Assembly (NCBI GenBank): GCA_001779115.1
Contig: MFJF01000005.1
Coordinates: forward strand, 4,877-38,759
Reading direction: 5' to 3'
Length of the DNA: 33,883 nt
Source of the DNA: Candidatus Gottesmanbacteria bacterium RIFCSPHIGHO2_01_FULL_40_15
Lineage (GTDB): Bacteria; Patescibacteriota; Microgenomatia; 2-02-FULL-39-11
Shown here: one piece after another, positions 9,748-19,171 of the stretch
Numbering within the stretch: the stretch's first letter is position 1
Layout: each line of letters begins with the position of its first letter
Notes under the pieces: generated by a model
Databases searched by the model: none
What the model was told of the DNA's origin: nothing
What the model saw: only the letters and a program-made list of their open reading frames with translations
Translations under genes and position numbers: made by a program

Positions 9748-11475
9748 TTAATTATTTCCCTTAAACCTGGGCGACAGTCTAGCATCGCTTATTTTTAAAA
9801 TCAAGCGTGAATGATTATTCCAGTTATCAAGCGCCGGCTTATAGATAATATCGATTTTTTGGCCGAATTGGATACCGGGAAGTAAACCCGCCAGATTAAA
9901 TCCGATGGCGGATAATCTGATTTCCGGGTTTCTGGATGATGCCAGTATCAATTTAATGTGCTTTTGGTCACGGCCGACATAAGAGTAATCAAGTATCAAA
10001 TTATTGTAACCAACAAAAAGCGGTTCGGGATTCCCTTTACCGAAGGGAGCCAATACTTTTAATTTATCAAGAAGAGATTTGTCGGCTTCACTAATATCCA
10101 ATTCCAAATCAGCTTTCATTACGGAAGCTAACTTCTGATCAGGAATTTCTTCCGACAGTAGGTTAAGTTTTTTTCTCAACTTGTCAAGATTATCTTTATG
10201 AACCGTAAATCCTGCTGCCATGGGATGTCCGCCAATATCAACCAAAAGATCGGAAGCCCGCCTTAACAGTTCTACAATATTAACTCCTTCAACGGAGCGG
10301 GCGGAAGCTTTACAGTAGATTCTACCTACGGAAATTACCACAGCCGGTTTACTGTAAGTTTCAACCAGTTTACCGGCTATAAGTCCGATAATTCCCTGAT
10401 GGAATCCGATATGAGCGATAAATATCAGTTTTCCGTTTACTTTTAAGGAAGACTCCTTTTGAAGTTTTTCCATTTCCACATTAGCACGATCCAATCCTGC
10501 CTTGGTCATTTCCCGGCGGTCAGAATTAATATTAACCAGTTCACCGGCTAACCTGTCCGCCCTTTCCCTGTCTTTGGTGCAGATTAAACGGAGGGAATCA
10601 ATTGCATTTTTTATGCGTCCGGCGGCGTTTATTTTCGGAGCCAGAATATAGCCCAGATGATAAGAATCAAGGCTGCCTTTTTTTAAACCCGATAAATTGA
10701 TCAGGCTGTTTAATCCGATTCTGTCTGTTCTATTTATAATTTCAAGCCCTTTTTTAACCAGGGTTCTATTTTCATTAACCAGCGGAACAAGATCGGCAAC
10801 GGTACCAAGCGCGACAAGATCAAGAAAATCAGTTAAGATATCTTCCGGTTTTTTACGGCTTTTTTTCTTTTTTATTTTCTTATAAAGATATTCAACAAAG
10901 ACCCAGGTAACGCCCACTGCCGCCAGTTTTACGCTATGAATCAAAGCCAGGCATTCCGGTTTTTTGTCCGGGCGGGTGTGGTGGTCAATAACTATGACAT
11001 CAATACCAAGCTTACGGGCATAGGTTATTTCTTCAGCTTTGGAAATCCCGTGATCGACAGTAACGATAAGACCGGGATTGTATTTTTTTCTGATTTTATC
11101 AATACCTGATACTGACAGGCCGTAGCCGTCCTCAATCCGGTCGGGAACAAAAGGCATGACACGGGCACCCAAATCAAATAGAGTTTCCCACAATATGGCG
11201 CCTGAAAAAATTCCGTCAACGTCATAATCTGTATAAACGACTACCGATTCTCCGGATTTTATGGCTTTTGTTATTCTTTTTTCCGCTTTAATAAGCTGTT
11301 TTTCGCTTATTTTCAATTTTTCGGCTGAAATACTTTTAAGGTCGGGATTTATAAAGGCATTTATCTGTTTTTCGCCGGTTATATTCCGATTGCTTAACAG
11401 ATGTCTTATCAGTTCATCAGGATTGCCATTTGAAGAAGAATATTTGTATTTACTGAGAATATGCCATTTATTCAT
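9748..11475 (-). CDS. recJ: Single-stranded-DNA exonuclease RecJ (DHH/DHHA1)
   Basis: 'VVYTDYDVDGIFSGA', 'VIVIDHHTRP', 'DLVALGTVADLVPL', 'NAAGRI', 'GGHPMAAGFTV'. Confidence 0.93.
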   Translation of the reverse strand: MNKWHILSKYKYSSSNGNPDELIRHLLSNRNITGEKQINAFINPDLKSISAEKLKISEKQLIKAEKRITKAIKSGESVVVYTDYDVDGIFSGAILWETLFDLGARVMPFVPDRIEDGYGLSVSGIDKIRKKYNPGLIVTVDHGISKAEEITYARKLGIDVIVIDHHTRPDKKPECLALIHSVKLAAVGVTWVFVEYLYKKIKKKKSRKKPEDILTDFLDLVALGTVADLVPLVNENRTLVKKGLEIINRTDRIGLNSLINLSGLKKGSLDSYHLGYILAPKINAAGRIKNAIDSLRLICTKDRERADRLAGELVNINSDRREMTKAGLDRANVEMEKLQKESSLKVNGKLIFIAHIGFHQGIIGLIAGKLVETYSKPAVVISVGRIYCKASARSVEGVNIVELLRRASDLLVDIGGHPMAAGFTVHKDNLDKLRKKLNLLSEEIPDQKLASVMKADLELDISEADKSLLDKLKVLAPFGKGNPEPLFVGYNNLILDYSYVGRDQKHIKLILASSRNPEIRLSAIGFNLAGLLPGIQFGQKIDIIYKPALDNWNNHSRLILKISDARLSPRFKGNN

Positions 11476-11531
11476 GGGAAAATCAAAGTGTTAAGACCGG
11501 TAAGATATAATAATAACATCTATCCCCGATT

Positions 11532-12905
11532 ATGACTAAAAAATTCAATATACCAAAGACGGTAAAAACGGTAATGGATAAAATGAAAAAAGCCGGCTAT
11601 GAAATCCATGCGGTCGGGGGATGCGTCAGGGATATGCTACTAGCCAAAACAACCAAAGACTGGGATTTTACAACTAACGCAAAACCGCCTCAAATCCAGG
11701 AGTTATTTCCGGAGAGTTTTTATGACAATAAATTCGGGACTGTGGGCATTCCCGTAAAATTAACCGGCGGGGACAGAGCTTTTATTTATGAAATAACTAC
11801 CTACAGAAGCGAGAGAGGTTACAGTGATTTCCGCCATCCGGATGATATTATTTTCGGAGATAAGCTGGAGGAAGATTTAAAAAGACGGGATTTTACCGTA
11901 AATGCCCTGGCATTTGACGGTGAAACAATCACCGATCTTTTTAACGGGATTGACGATTTGAAAAAACGAATATTGCGGGCGGTCGGAGAAGCCGATAAAC
12001 GATTCCGGGAAGATGCTTTAAGAATGCTTAGAGCGGTCAGACTTTCAGTCCAATTGGATTTTTCCATAGAACAAAATACGGCTGCCGCTATTGTTAAAAA
12101 TGCCTATTTAATCAATAAAATTTCTTTTGAACGGGTCAGGGATGAACTTTTGAAAATTCTTTCCTTAAAAGGTGCAGCTGGGGGAATAATCATACTCAGA
12201 GAAACCGGATTACTGGCGCAAATTCTGCCGGAACTGGAGAAATGTTTCGGGATACCCCAAAAAAGTCCTAAAAGACACCATATTTATGATGTGGGTACCC
12301 ATTTAGTCAAATCACTTGAGTATTGTCCTTCAGATGACAAAATCGTCAGAATGGCAACTCTATTACATGATGTGGGAAAAGCAGTCACATTTCAGAAGAC
12401 CCTGGAAGGCGTAATCACTTTTTATAATCATGAAATTGTAAGCGCTTCAATTGCCGGAAATATTGCCCGAAGATTGAAACTGTCCAAAAAAGATACAGAA
12501 AAACTGGCCAATCTGGTGCGTTATCATCAGTTTACCGTTGATGAGAGACAAACCGATTCAGCTCTCAGACGTTTTATCAGAAATGTCAAACCCGAAAATA
12601 TCCAGGATATGCTGGATTTGAGGACGGCAGACAGATTAGGCGGAGGAGCACGCGAAACTTCCTGGCGGTTGGAACTTTTTAAAAAAAGACTGATTGAAGT
12701 ACAGAAACAACCATTCACCGTTTCCGACTTAAAAATTGACGGGCATGACGTGATGAAAATTTACAAAACCGGGCCGGGACCTCTGGTCGGAAAGGTCTTG
12801 GATATGGTTTTCAATGATGTAATTGCGGGCAAACTGCCCAATGAAAGGGAAATTCTGTTGAGTAGAATTACAAACCTCAAAAAGGAAACGGAAATGAAAA
12901 TATGA
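11532..12905 (+). CDS. cca: tRNA nucleotidyltransferase / poly(A) polymerase family with HD domain
   Basis: 'EIHAVGGCVRDMLLAKTTKDWDFTTNA', 'RRDFTVNALAFD', 'RFREDALRMLRAVRLS', 'LLHDVGKAVTF'. Confidence 0.92.
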   Translation: MTKKFNIPKTVKTVMDKMKKAGYEIHAVGGCVRDMLLAKTTKDWDFTTNAKPPQIQELFPESFYDNKFGTVGIPVKLTGGDRAFIYEITTYRSERGYSDFRHPDDIIFGDKLEEDLKRRDFTVNALAFDGETITDLFNGIDDLKKRILRAVGEADKRFREDALRMLRAVRLSVQLDFSIEQNTAAAIVKNAYLINKISFERVRDELLKILSLKGAAGGIIILRETGLLAQILPELEKCFGIPQKSPKRHHIYDVGTHLVKSLEYCPSDDKIVRMATLLHDVGKAVTFQKTLEGVITFYNHEIVSASIAGNIARRLKLSKKDTEKLANLVRYHQFTVDERQTDSALRRFIRNVKPENIQDMLDLRTADRLGGGARETSWRLELFKKRLIEVQKQPFTVSDLKIDGHDVMKIYKTGPGPLVGKVLDMVFNDVIAGKLPNEREILLSRITNLKKETEMKI

Positions 12906-12910
12906 AAATC

Positions 12911-12943
12911 CCGAGGTGTTATACCTATAACACCTCCGAGGTG
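12911..12943. repeat. Palindromic REP-like repeat, copy 1 (left of RAYT)
   Basis: CCGAGGTGTTATACCTATAACACCTCCGAGGTG; 10-bp perfect stem GAGGTGTTAT/ATAACACCTC with ACCT loop. Confidence 0.92.
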
Positions 12944-12980
12944 ATATAGATTTGACACCTTAGAATTTTACTATATTAAT

Positions 12981-13652
12981 GTGCCTAAAAGACTAATTCC
13001 TCTTATTACCAGTCAAATTTATCATATTTATAACAGATCCATTGATGGCATTCCGATATTTAGCAATAAAAAAACCGTCAATAGAACTCTGGACGCAATT
13101 AAATATTATAAATTAATTGATACTCCTGTAAAACTTTCTTACTTTCTGCATTGGCCAGCCGATAAAAAGAATAATTTTAATAAAGAATCAATAACTAAAA
13201 ACAAGAATTATATTACTTTGTTTGCTTATTGTTTGATGCCCAATCATTTTCATTTGTTATTACGACAGGAAAGAGATAATGGTATTAGTAAATTTATGAG
13301 TAATATTCAAAATAGTATAACTCGTTACGTTAATTCAGCAACAAAAAGAAAGGGTCATATTTTTCAAGGTCAATTCAAGTCAGTCTTAATAGAATCTAAT
13401 GAACAACTGCTTCATGTATCCAGATACATTCATTTAAATCCTTTTAATTCATATATAGTAAAAAATATTGAAAGTCTCGAGAAATTTATGTGGTCTTCTT
13501 TATATGAATATTTAAATGGTGACGCACAATTATGCAATACCAAATTAATCCTTTCAAATTTTAAAGATCCCCAAAATTATTGGAAATTTATTAAAGATCA
13601 ATCTGACTATCAAAGAAAACTTGAATCTATAAAACATTTGATTTTAGGGTGA
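12981..13652 (+). mobile_element. REP-associated tyrosine transposase (RAYT, Y1_Tnp / IS200-like HUH)
   Basis: 'YCLMPNHFHLLLRQE' (HxH), 'ITRYVNSATKRKGHIFQGQFKS', 'HVSRYIHLNPF'; GTG start; AT-rich; flanked by identical 33-bp repeats. Confidence 0.93.
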
Positions 13653-13655
13653 TAT

Positions 13656-13688
13656 CCGAGGTGTTATACCTATAACACCTCCGAGGTG
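13656..13688. repeat. Palindromic REP-like repeat, copy 2 (right of RAYT)
   Basis: Identical 33 nt to copy 1, starting 4 nt after the RAYT stop codon. Confidence 0.92.
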
Positions 13689-13699
13689 TTAAGGGGGTG

Positions 13700-14593
13700 T
13701 TAAGATTTTTTCTTTTCTTCCCAGAGGACAAGAAGCGGGGCGGCGTTGAAAATTGAGGAATAAGTCCCGGAAGCAATTCCTATTAACAATGCAATAATGA
13801 ACCAACGAATAGATTCTCCGGTAAATAGAAGAAGTGCCGTCAGGGTCAAAAGAACGGTCAACGATGTCGATAAAGATCTTGCCAGAGTTTGAAGAAGTGA
13901 ATTATTTACTATTTCAGAAAATGTTCCGGTAGACTTTGTTAGATTTTCCCTGATTCTGTCAAAAACCACGATCGAATCATGAACGGAGAAACCCATTACA
14001 GTCAAAAGAGCAGTGATAAATAAACTGTCTATTTCCACTTTTAAAAAATGGCCGAAAATTGAAAAAACACCCAAAACGAGCAGCACATCATGGATTAAAG
14101 CGGCTACGGCACTGATGCCGAATTTCCAGGATGAATAAGGTTTGGGAATATGCCTGAAAGATAATGTGATATAAATAATAATGGCGACAGAGGCGAAAAT
14201 GACAGCTTTAACCGCATTACCGGTTGTTTCTTTGCCAATGGTCGGTCCAACTATTTCAAAGCGTAATTCTTCGACCTGACCGAATTGTTTATTGAGTTCT
14301 TTTTGAAAGTTTTCATTCTGATCTTTATCAATAGGCTTCAACCTTACAAGATATGTATTTCCGCCTGTTTGGGTCAAAGAAACCAATTCCAGCTTCTTTT
14401 CCCTTATTATTTTTTCCAGTTTACTTTTGTCCGGTTGATTATTCTTTTCAGTAAATTTCAACTCAAGTAAAGATCCTCCGGTAAAATCTATTGAGAAAGT
14501 CAGTCCCCAAAGAATAAGAGAAATAATTCCGGGAATTATTATAATTCCGGAAAAAATGAAAAACCACCATTTTTTACCTATTAGATCGTACAT
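13700..14593 (-). CDS. secF: Protein translocase subunit SecF
   Basis: 'SIDFTGGSLLELKF', 'GFSVHDSIVVFDRIREN', 'SLSTSLTVLLTLTALLLFTG'. Confidence 0.94.
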   Translation of the reverse strand: MYDLIGKKWWFFIFSGIIIIPGIISLILWGLTFSIDFTGGSLLELKFTEKNNQPDKSKLEKIIREKKLELVSLTQTGGNTYLVRLKPIDKDQNENFQKELNKQFGQVEELRFEIVGPTIGKETTGNAVKAVIFASVAIIIYITLSFRHIPKPYSSWKFGISAVAALIHDVLLVLGVFSIFGHFLKVEIDSLFITALLTVMGFSVHDSIVVFDRIRENLTKSTGTFSEIVNNSLLQTLARSLSTSLTVLLTLTALLLFTGESIRWFIIALLIGIASGTYSSIFNAAPLLVLWEEKKKS

Positions 14594-14596
14594 AAT

Positions 14597-15928
14597 TTAA
14601 TCTTTATATAATAATTGCAGCAATGTTCTGGAAACGGTGACGGCGCTAAACAGAGAGACGATTATACCGACGGATAAAGTGATGGCGAATCCCCTGATTA
14701 TGCCGGTTCCAAACCAATAAAGAATGGCACAGGTGATTAATGAAGATATATTGGAATCCCTTATTGAAGGAAAAGCCCTGTCAAAACCAAGCTTGAGACC
14801 GGTAAAATAATCTTTGCCCCAGGATAACTCCTCCTTCATTCTTTCAAAAATAAGAATATTGGCATCAACTGCCATTCCGATAGACAAAATAAATCCGGCA
14901 ATTCCGGCAAGTGTCAGAGTGACAGGCAAGGTTTTAAATATTGCCCAAACAATAAGGGAATAGATAATTAAAGCTATATCGGCAACCAAACCTAATAATC
15001 CGTAATTAAATACCATAAAAGCAGCTACGGTAATCATTCCGATAATTCCGGCAAAAATACTTTTATCTATAGTTTCACGCCCGAGCGTTGCCCCGATTTG
15101 CCGCTGTTGGACAATTTTTAACGGGACAGGTAAAGCTCCGGCATTTAGAAGAACTGACAATTCTTTCGCCTGGGCTGTTGTAAACTGTCCCTGGATAACC
15201 GCCTGTCCGCCGGTGATGGGTTCATTTACTTTCGGAGCGGATAGAAGCTGATCATCCAAGAAAATGGCAATGGTTTTACCGGTATTCCTTGATGTAATTT
15301 GCTCAAATAATTTGGCTCCGATACTGTCAAATTCCAAAGCAACTTGCGGAGATCCGGTATTCGTATCATAAGAAACCTGACTTCTTATAAGATTATTTCC
15401 GGTCAAACCGCTATCTTTCGGCCAAACTTCCAAAAAACTTGAAGGAGTCGCCTCCGAAGCTTGAGATGTTGCCTCTTCCCTGAAGGTTAATTGGGCGGTT
15501 GTTCCGATCAAATCTATAGCCTGATTTATATCGGTAACACCGGGAATTTCCACTATAATCCGGTAATTATCCCCTACTTTTGCCTGCTGCACAACCGGCT
15601 CTGTCAACCCGAACAGATTTATTCTTCTTTCAATTGTACTCTTGGCGCTGTCAAATGCTTTTTGCCTGTCAGGTGAGCTTATTTTATCCATTTCGGCCTG
15701 AAGAACCAGATGAGTTCCTCCGGAAAGATCAAGCCCCAACCTGGTATCAAAGGATTTTTGCAGGGAGAAGGAACCCAAATTCAGATTAATCCGGGGAGCT
15801 TGGATAATTCTTTTTAAGGTTTGTTTTCCCCAGGGTATTTCAACAGGAAATGATTGTGGTAAATCTATGAGTGCCGCCAATACTGTAATTACTGCAATTA
15901 ACCAAAGTTTTATCCGCAAAGATTTCAT
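14597..15928 (-). CDS. secD: Protein translocase subunit SecD
   Basis: 'LGLDLSGGTHLVLQ', 'GMAVDANILIFERMKEEL', 'SSLITCAILYWFGTG'. Confidence 0.94.
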   Translation of the reverse strand: MKSLRIKLWLIAVITVLAALIDLPQSFPVEIPWGKQTLKRIIQAPRINLNLGSFSLQKSFDTRLGLDLSGGTHLVLQAEMDKISSPDRQKAFDSAKSTIERRINLFGLTEPVVQQAKVGDNYRIIVEIPGVTDINQAIDLIGTTAQLTFREEATSQASEATPSSFLEVWPKDSGLTGNNLIRSQVSYDTNTGSPQVALEFDSIGAKLFEQITSRNTGKTIAIFLDDQLLSAPKVNEPITGGQAVIQGQFTTAQAKELSVLLNAGALPVPLKIVQQRQIGATLGRETIDKSIFAGIIGMITVAAFMVFNYGLLGLVADIALIIYSLIVWAIFKTLPVTLTLAGIAGFILSIGMAVDANILIFERMKEELSWGKDYFTGLKLGFDRAFPSIRDSNISSLITCAILYWFGTGIIRGFAITLSVGIIVSLFSAVTVSRTLLQLLYKD

Positions 15929-15945
15929 ATTTTTTTGAATGTTAA

Positions 15946-16149
15946 TTAAATTATTTTTTTGGCTTCTTTTGAATCGGGTAAAGTGAGTTGAAGCAGGGAA
16001 CCTTTGAACTTCATTTTGACAACACCTTTATCGCTATCCGTTTCCACTTCAACCGTGTCCCCTTTTTTGATTCCCAACGCGTGAACGAATTCAGCGGGGA
16101 TAACCACGGACAGACTGTGAGGACCGGCTTTAATGATTTTCTGTTTCAT
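15946..16149 (-). CDS. AbrB/SpoVT-like swapped-hairpin DNA-binding protein
   Basis: 'KAGPHSLSVVIPAEFVHALGIKKGDTVEVETDSDKGVVKMKF'. Confidence 0.8.
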   Translation of the reverse strand: MKQKIIKAGPHSLSVVIPAEFVHALGIKKGDTVEVETDSDKGVVKMKFKGSLLQLTLPDSKEAKKII

Positions 16150-16186
16150 TAATAAATTTCGTCAAAAAAACACAATCTATTTTATA

Positions 16187-16768
16187 TTATTTAACCAGAT
16201 CATATTCATCGCCTATTACCATGATCCGGCCGCCCCTTAAAATTTCGATTATGAAAGGATCGCGCCTTCTTTTACGGAATTCAAACTCCTCCTCGGTCAT
16301 GACTGTATAATTTATTTCCGATTCCCGTCTGACTTCTTCCTTTCTGACCAGCTGACCCAATTCCGGCAAGACGACCCTTCCAACCACCAGTAAGTCCACC
16401 TCACTACCGGTCCGGGGAATATGCCTGGCAAATCTTCCGGAAATCATGACAAATTTTAATTTACCCAATTTTTGTTTATTTTTCAGAATATCCCCGCCCA
16501 ATCCTTTGGTTTTTTCAAACAATTCCAATAAATCATAATAGAGAGAATAATCCTTACGCAGCATATAAAAGAGACGATTAGCACGCCTTTCTTTACTCAT
16601 TATCCCCGCTTTTTCAAGATGAGCCAGTTCACGCCTGACGGCATTGATTTCTTCATCCGTTCTTCTGACTATTTCCCTAACATGATAAATTTTTCCGGGA
16701 TTAAGAAAGAAAAGCTGGAGGACTTTTACCCGAACACGGGAGATAATTAATTCTTGAAGCATATCCAC
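16187..16768 (-). CDS. HTH regulator fused to nucleotidyltransferase-like (MNT-type) domain
   Basis: N-terminal wHTH ('ISRVRVKVLQLFFLNPGKIYHVREIVRRT...RRELAHLEKAGI') followed by 'MISGRFARHIPRTGSEVDLLVVG' NTase-like core. Confidence 0.75.
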   Translation of the reverse strand: MDMLQELIISRVRVKVLQLFFLNPGKIYHVREIVRRTDEEINAVRRELAHLEKAGIMSKERRANRLFYMLRKDYSLYYDLLELFEKTKGLGGDILKNKQKLGKLKFVMISGRFARHIPRTGSEVDLLVVGRVVLPELGQLVRKEEVRRESEINYTVMTEEEFEFRKRRRDPFIIEILRGGRIMVIGDEYDLVK

Positions 16769-16799
16769 ATCCTTTCCGGCAGGACAGGGCAGAACTTTT

Positions 16800-17972
16800 T
16801 TAATAAACTACTTGATCTTCTCCGGGCACCAGTTCTATCCAAATAGCCCCTCTGGTAAAGATAATTTCTTTACCCAAATTATCATAATAATTTGTTCTTC
16901 CGATTCTTGATTTTTTACTCCAGGTCCCTACAATGGCTTTTCCGTCCTGAAAAATAAGCGCTTTACCGTTACCGATTGTCTGGTAAAGAATGTGAGCATG
17001 ATCATCAACCGGGCCGGTAATTTTACTCAGTTGAATAACTATATTTTTGGCGGTTAACGGTTCTTTTGTTTCCAAATCAAGATGGATTTTGCCTCCTGTT
17101 GACCGTTTATAACTGTTTGACTCCCTGTCATAATTCCAATCAGTAATATAACTGTCATATCCTTTGGCAAAAGTTATTTTTACCGAATTAGTCGAACCTC
17201 TTTCATCCGCCTTAGGATTATCCTTAAACTGCCACTCATGGAAATTCTTATCCCAGGGAATATCCTTATCATCAACATTTGTCCAATCGCGTTTTTCAGC
17301 TATCTTGTAGAGATTTTCTGAAAAACAAACCATTGTATGCTCAGTAGCCACCGGATGATCAAGCCTGTCAGGATTGCGGTAACAATCGGGAAAACCGATA
17401 CTGAACTGATCCAGATCCTTGATGCCGAACCGGTCAATCTGACATAGAGCTTTAGCCCGCGTATCAACAGTGTCATCATTGCAGCGTCCGGCTCCGCCGA
17501 CATGATTGTACAAGGCATCATATTCGGAAACCCAATCGACGAAGTAAGTTCTGGCTGACCGGACAGGAGCAAAAACGATATTTTCCATCGGAGTATTACA
17601 GTAGAAAATTCCCATCCACCTGGTTATCCAACCTTCCGCGATTGCTTCATAAACAATATCGGCTCTTGACACACCTGATTGAGGCCGTGAATCTTCGCTG
17701 TTTTCAATCATGACAGCCAGAGGGCGCCTGCCGTCATATATATCGCTTTCCTGTTTTGTATATTTAACTCCATTTAGAGGACAAACCTGATCGCGGGGTA
17801 CAGAAGGATCAACTTTATATTTGGCTTTGGTACTGGGAGAAACATTTAACAGAGAGGCGGTAATATATGGTGGTGAAAGATTTGTCAGATTAAAAGCAGC
17901 ATAGGAAATGCCAGATGAAATGAAATAAAGCGCCAAACCCAGAAGGATTTTAAAAATGCTTATTTTTTTCAT
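16800..17972 (-). CDS. DUF3048 (YerB-like) exported lipoprotein/secreted protein
   Basis: 'RRPLAVMIENSEDSRPQSGVSRADIVYEAIAEGWITRWMGIFY', 'GPVRSAR'-like 'APVRSARTYFVDW', 'VGGAG'; N-terminal signal. Confidence 0.88.
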   Translation of the reverse strand: MKKISIFKILLGLALYFISSGISYAAFNLTNLSPPYITASLLNVSPSTKAKYKVDPSVPRDQVCPLNGVKYTKQESDIYDGRRPLAVMIENSEDSRPQSGVSRADIVYEAIAEGWITRWMGIFYCNTPMENIVFAPVRSARTYFVDWVSEYDALYNHVGGAGRCNDDTVDTRAKALCQIDRFGIKDLDQFSIGFPDCYRNPDRLDHPVATEHTMVCFSENLYKIAEKRDWTNVDDKDIPWDKNFHEWQFKDNPKADERGSTNSVKITFAKGYDSYITDWNYDRESNSYKRSTGGKIHLDLETKEPLTAKNIVIQLSKITGPVDDHAHILYQTIGNGKALIFQDGKAIVGTWSKKSRIGRTNYYDNLGKEIIFTRGAIWIELVPGEDQVVY

Positions 17973-17976
17973 TATC

Positions 17977-18447
17977 TTATTTTACTTTTTTATTAACGGT
18001 GGCTAATTTAATTGCCTTTTTCTCTTCTTCAGTAAGTTGAAAATCAGTCCCTTTTCCTTCCTTGACGTTTTTGGCATACCACCTGGTCGATTCCCGATTA
18101 TGCAATGATGTTAATATAATTCCGGAATCAGAGTCATCAAGAACTGCCAAAACAAATGACTGGTCTCCCCCGGTATTGGAAAAGGGATTATACCTTAAAA
18201 TTCCCACTTTCTGTATGTGTAACCGGCTGTCATTTTTCAGAATGTCAATTTGTTTTTTTATATTATCAAGATCCTGCCGGTTTTCCTTTAATTTATCCAA
18301 TATTGCTTCGAGAATTTCCGTCAGATTTACTTTTCCGCTGATTTTAATCAGATTGTGATAATGATTCCTGACTCTTACCAAAAAATAAGTCAATCCGATC
18401 AGATAGGCAACCGTAATCAGAAAAAATATTAATTCGGTTGTCTCCAT
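17977..18447 (-). CDS. DUF4446 family protein
   Basis: N-terminal TM; 'GILRYNPFSNTGGDQSFVLAVLDDSDSGIILTSLHNRESTRWYAKNVKEGK'. Confidence 0.88.
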   Translation of the reverse strand: METTELIFFLITVAYLIGLTYFLVRVRNHYHNLIKISGKVNLTEILEAILDKLKENRQDLDNIKKQIDILKNDSRLHIQKVGILRYNPFSNTGGDQSFVLAVLDDSDSGIILTSLHNRESTRWYAKNVKEGKGTDFQLTEEEKKAIKLATVNKKVK

Positions 18448-18540
18448 TTAATACGGAAAATTGAGTAAACTATGTATCCGAAATTGTACTCACTTTACTT
18501 CTTACTGTCAATATGATACGCTCGGCAATTGATTAAATAT

Positions 18541-18837
18541 ATGCCGAGAAAAACCAGAAAACAGAAGCTTTTGGCCGAACAACACAGGGAAAAAACTCAG
18601 CTTCCCGACAACACTTATGAATTTGTCAAGCCCCCAATTGAACTGAGTAAAGCCCAAAGCAATGAGAGTAACCCTGTAAAGAAACCTGAAGATAAAAGTA
18701 TTGACAGAAAGACCCAAATTGAAAATATTGACCATGTGGACAACCATGTCAAAAAGGATATTATCAAAATCAGCGCATTCACCTTTTTTGCCTTAATCTT
18801 TCAAGGTGTGTTATATTACCTTTTGAATAGGCCTTGA
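18541..18837 (+). CDS. Small basic protein with single C-terminal TM segment (tail-anchored-like), hypothetical
   Basis: ATG at 18541 inside the 18529 ORF; N-terminal 'MPRKTRKQKLL', C-terminal 'ISAFTFFALIFQGVLYYLL'. Confidence 0.65.
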   Translation: MPRKTRKQKLLAEQHREKTQLPDNTYEFVKPPIELSKAQSNESNPVKKPEDKSIDRKTQIENIDHVDNHVKKDIIKISAFTFFALIFQGVLYYLLNRP

Positions 18838-18885
18838 GGCTAAAAATTAATATTTGTAAGGCCAAATGCGGAAGGGGGTGAGAAC

Positions 18886-19026
18886 ATGGCACAAATGTAT
18901 TGTGTGAAATGCCGCGCAAAAAGGGACGACCCAAATGCACAAAAAGTGACCATGAAGAATGGCAAACCCGCTCTCAAAGGTAAGTGTCCGGTCTGCGGTA
19001 CCGGAATGTACAAAATCGGCGGATAA
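18886..19026 (+). CDS. DUF5679-like small zinc-ribbon protein (46 aa), absent from the ORF track
   Basis: MAQMYCVKCRAKRDDPNAQKVTMKNGKPALKGKCPVCGTGMYKIGG; two CxxC; SD-like GGGGGTG upstream. Confidence 0.85.
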   Translation: MAQMYCVKCRAKRDDPNAQKVTMKNGKPALKGKCPVCGTGMYKIGG

Positions 19027-19065
19027 AAAATATCCGTTTTTTTAAAGAGAAACATTTAAAATCAT

Positions 19066-19093
19066 AAACCCCTTCCTTAACGAAGGGGTTTTT
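19066..19093 (+). terminator. Intrinsic terminator between DUF5679 and the convergent ilvE, possibly bidirectional
   Basis: AAACCCCTTC-CTTAAC-GAAGGGGTTT followed by TT; 10-bp stem. Confidence 0.88.
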
Positions 19094-19171
19094 GATTTAA
19101 ACTTTGCGCCCCCTTAGCGGTAAAAAAAAAGTTAATTTGATAGTAATGGGAATAGAAGAAAGACTTTAAAA

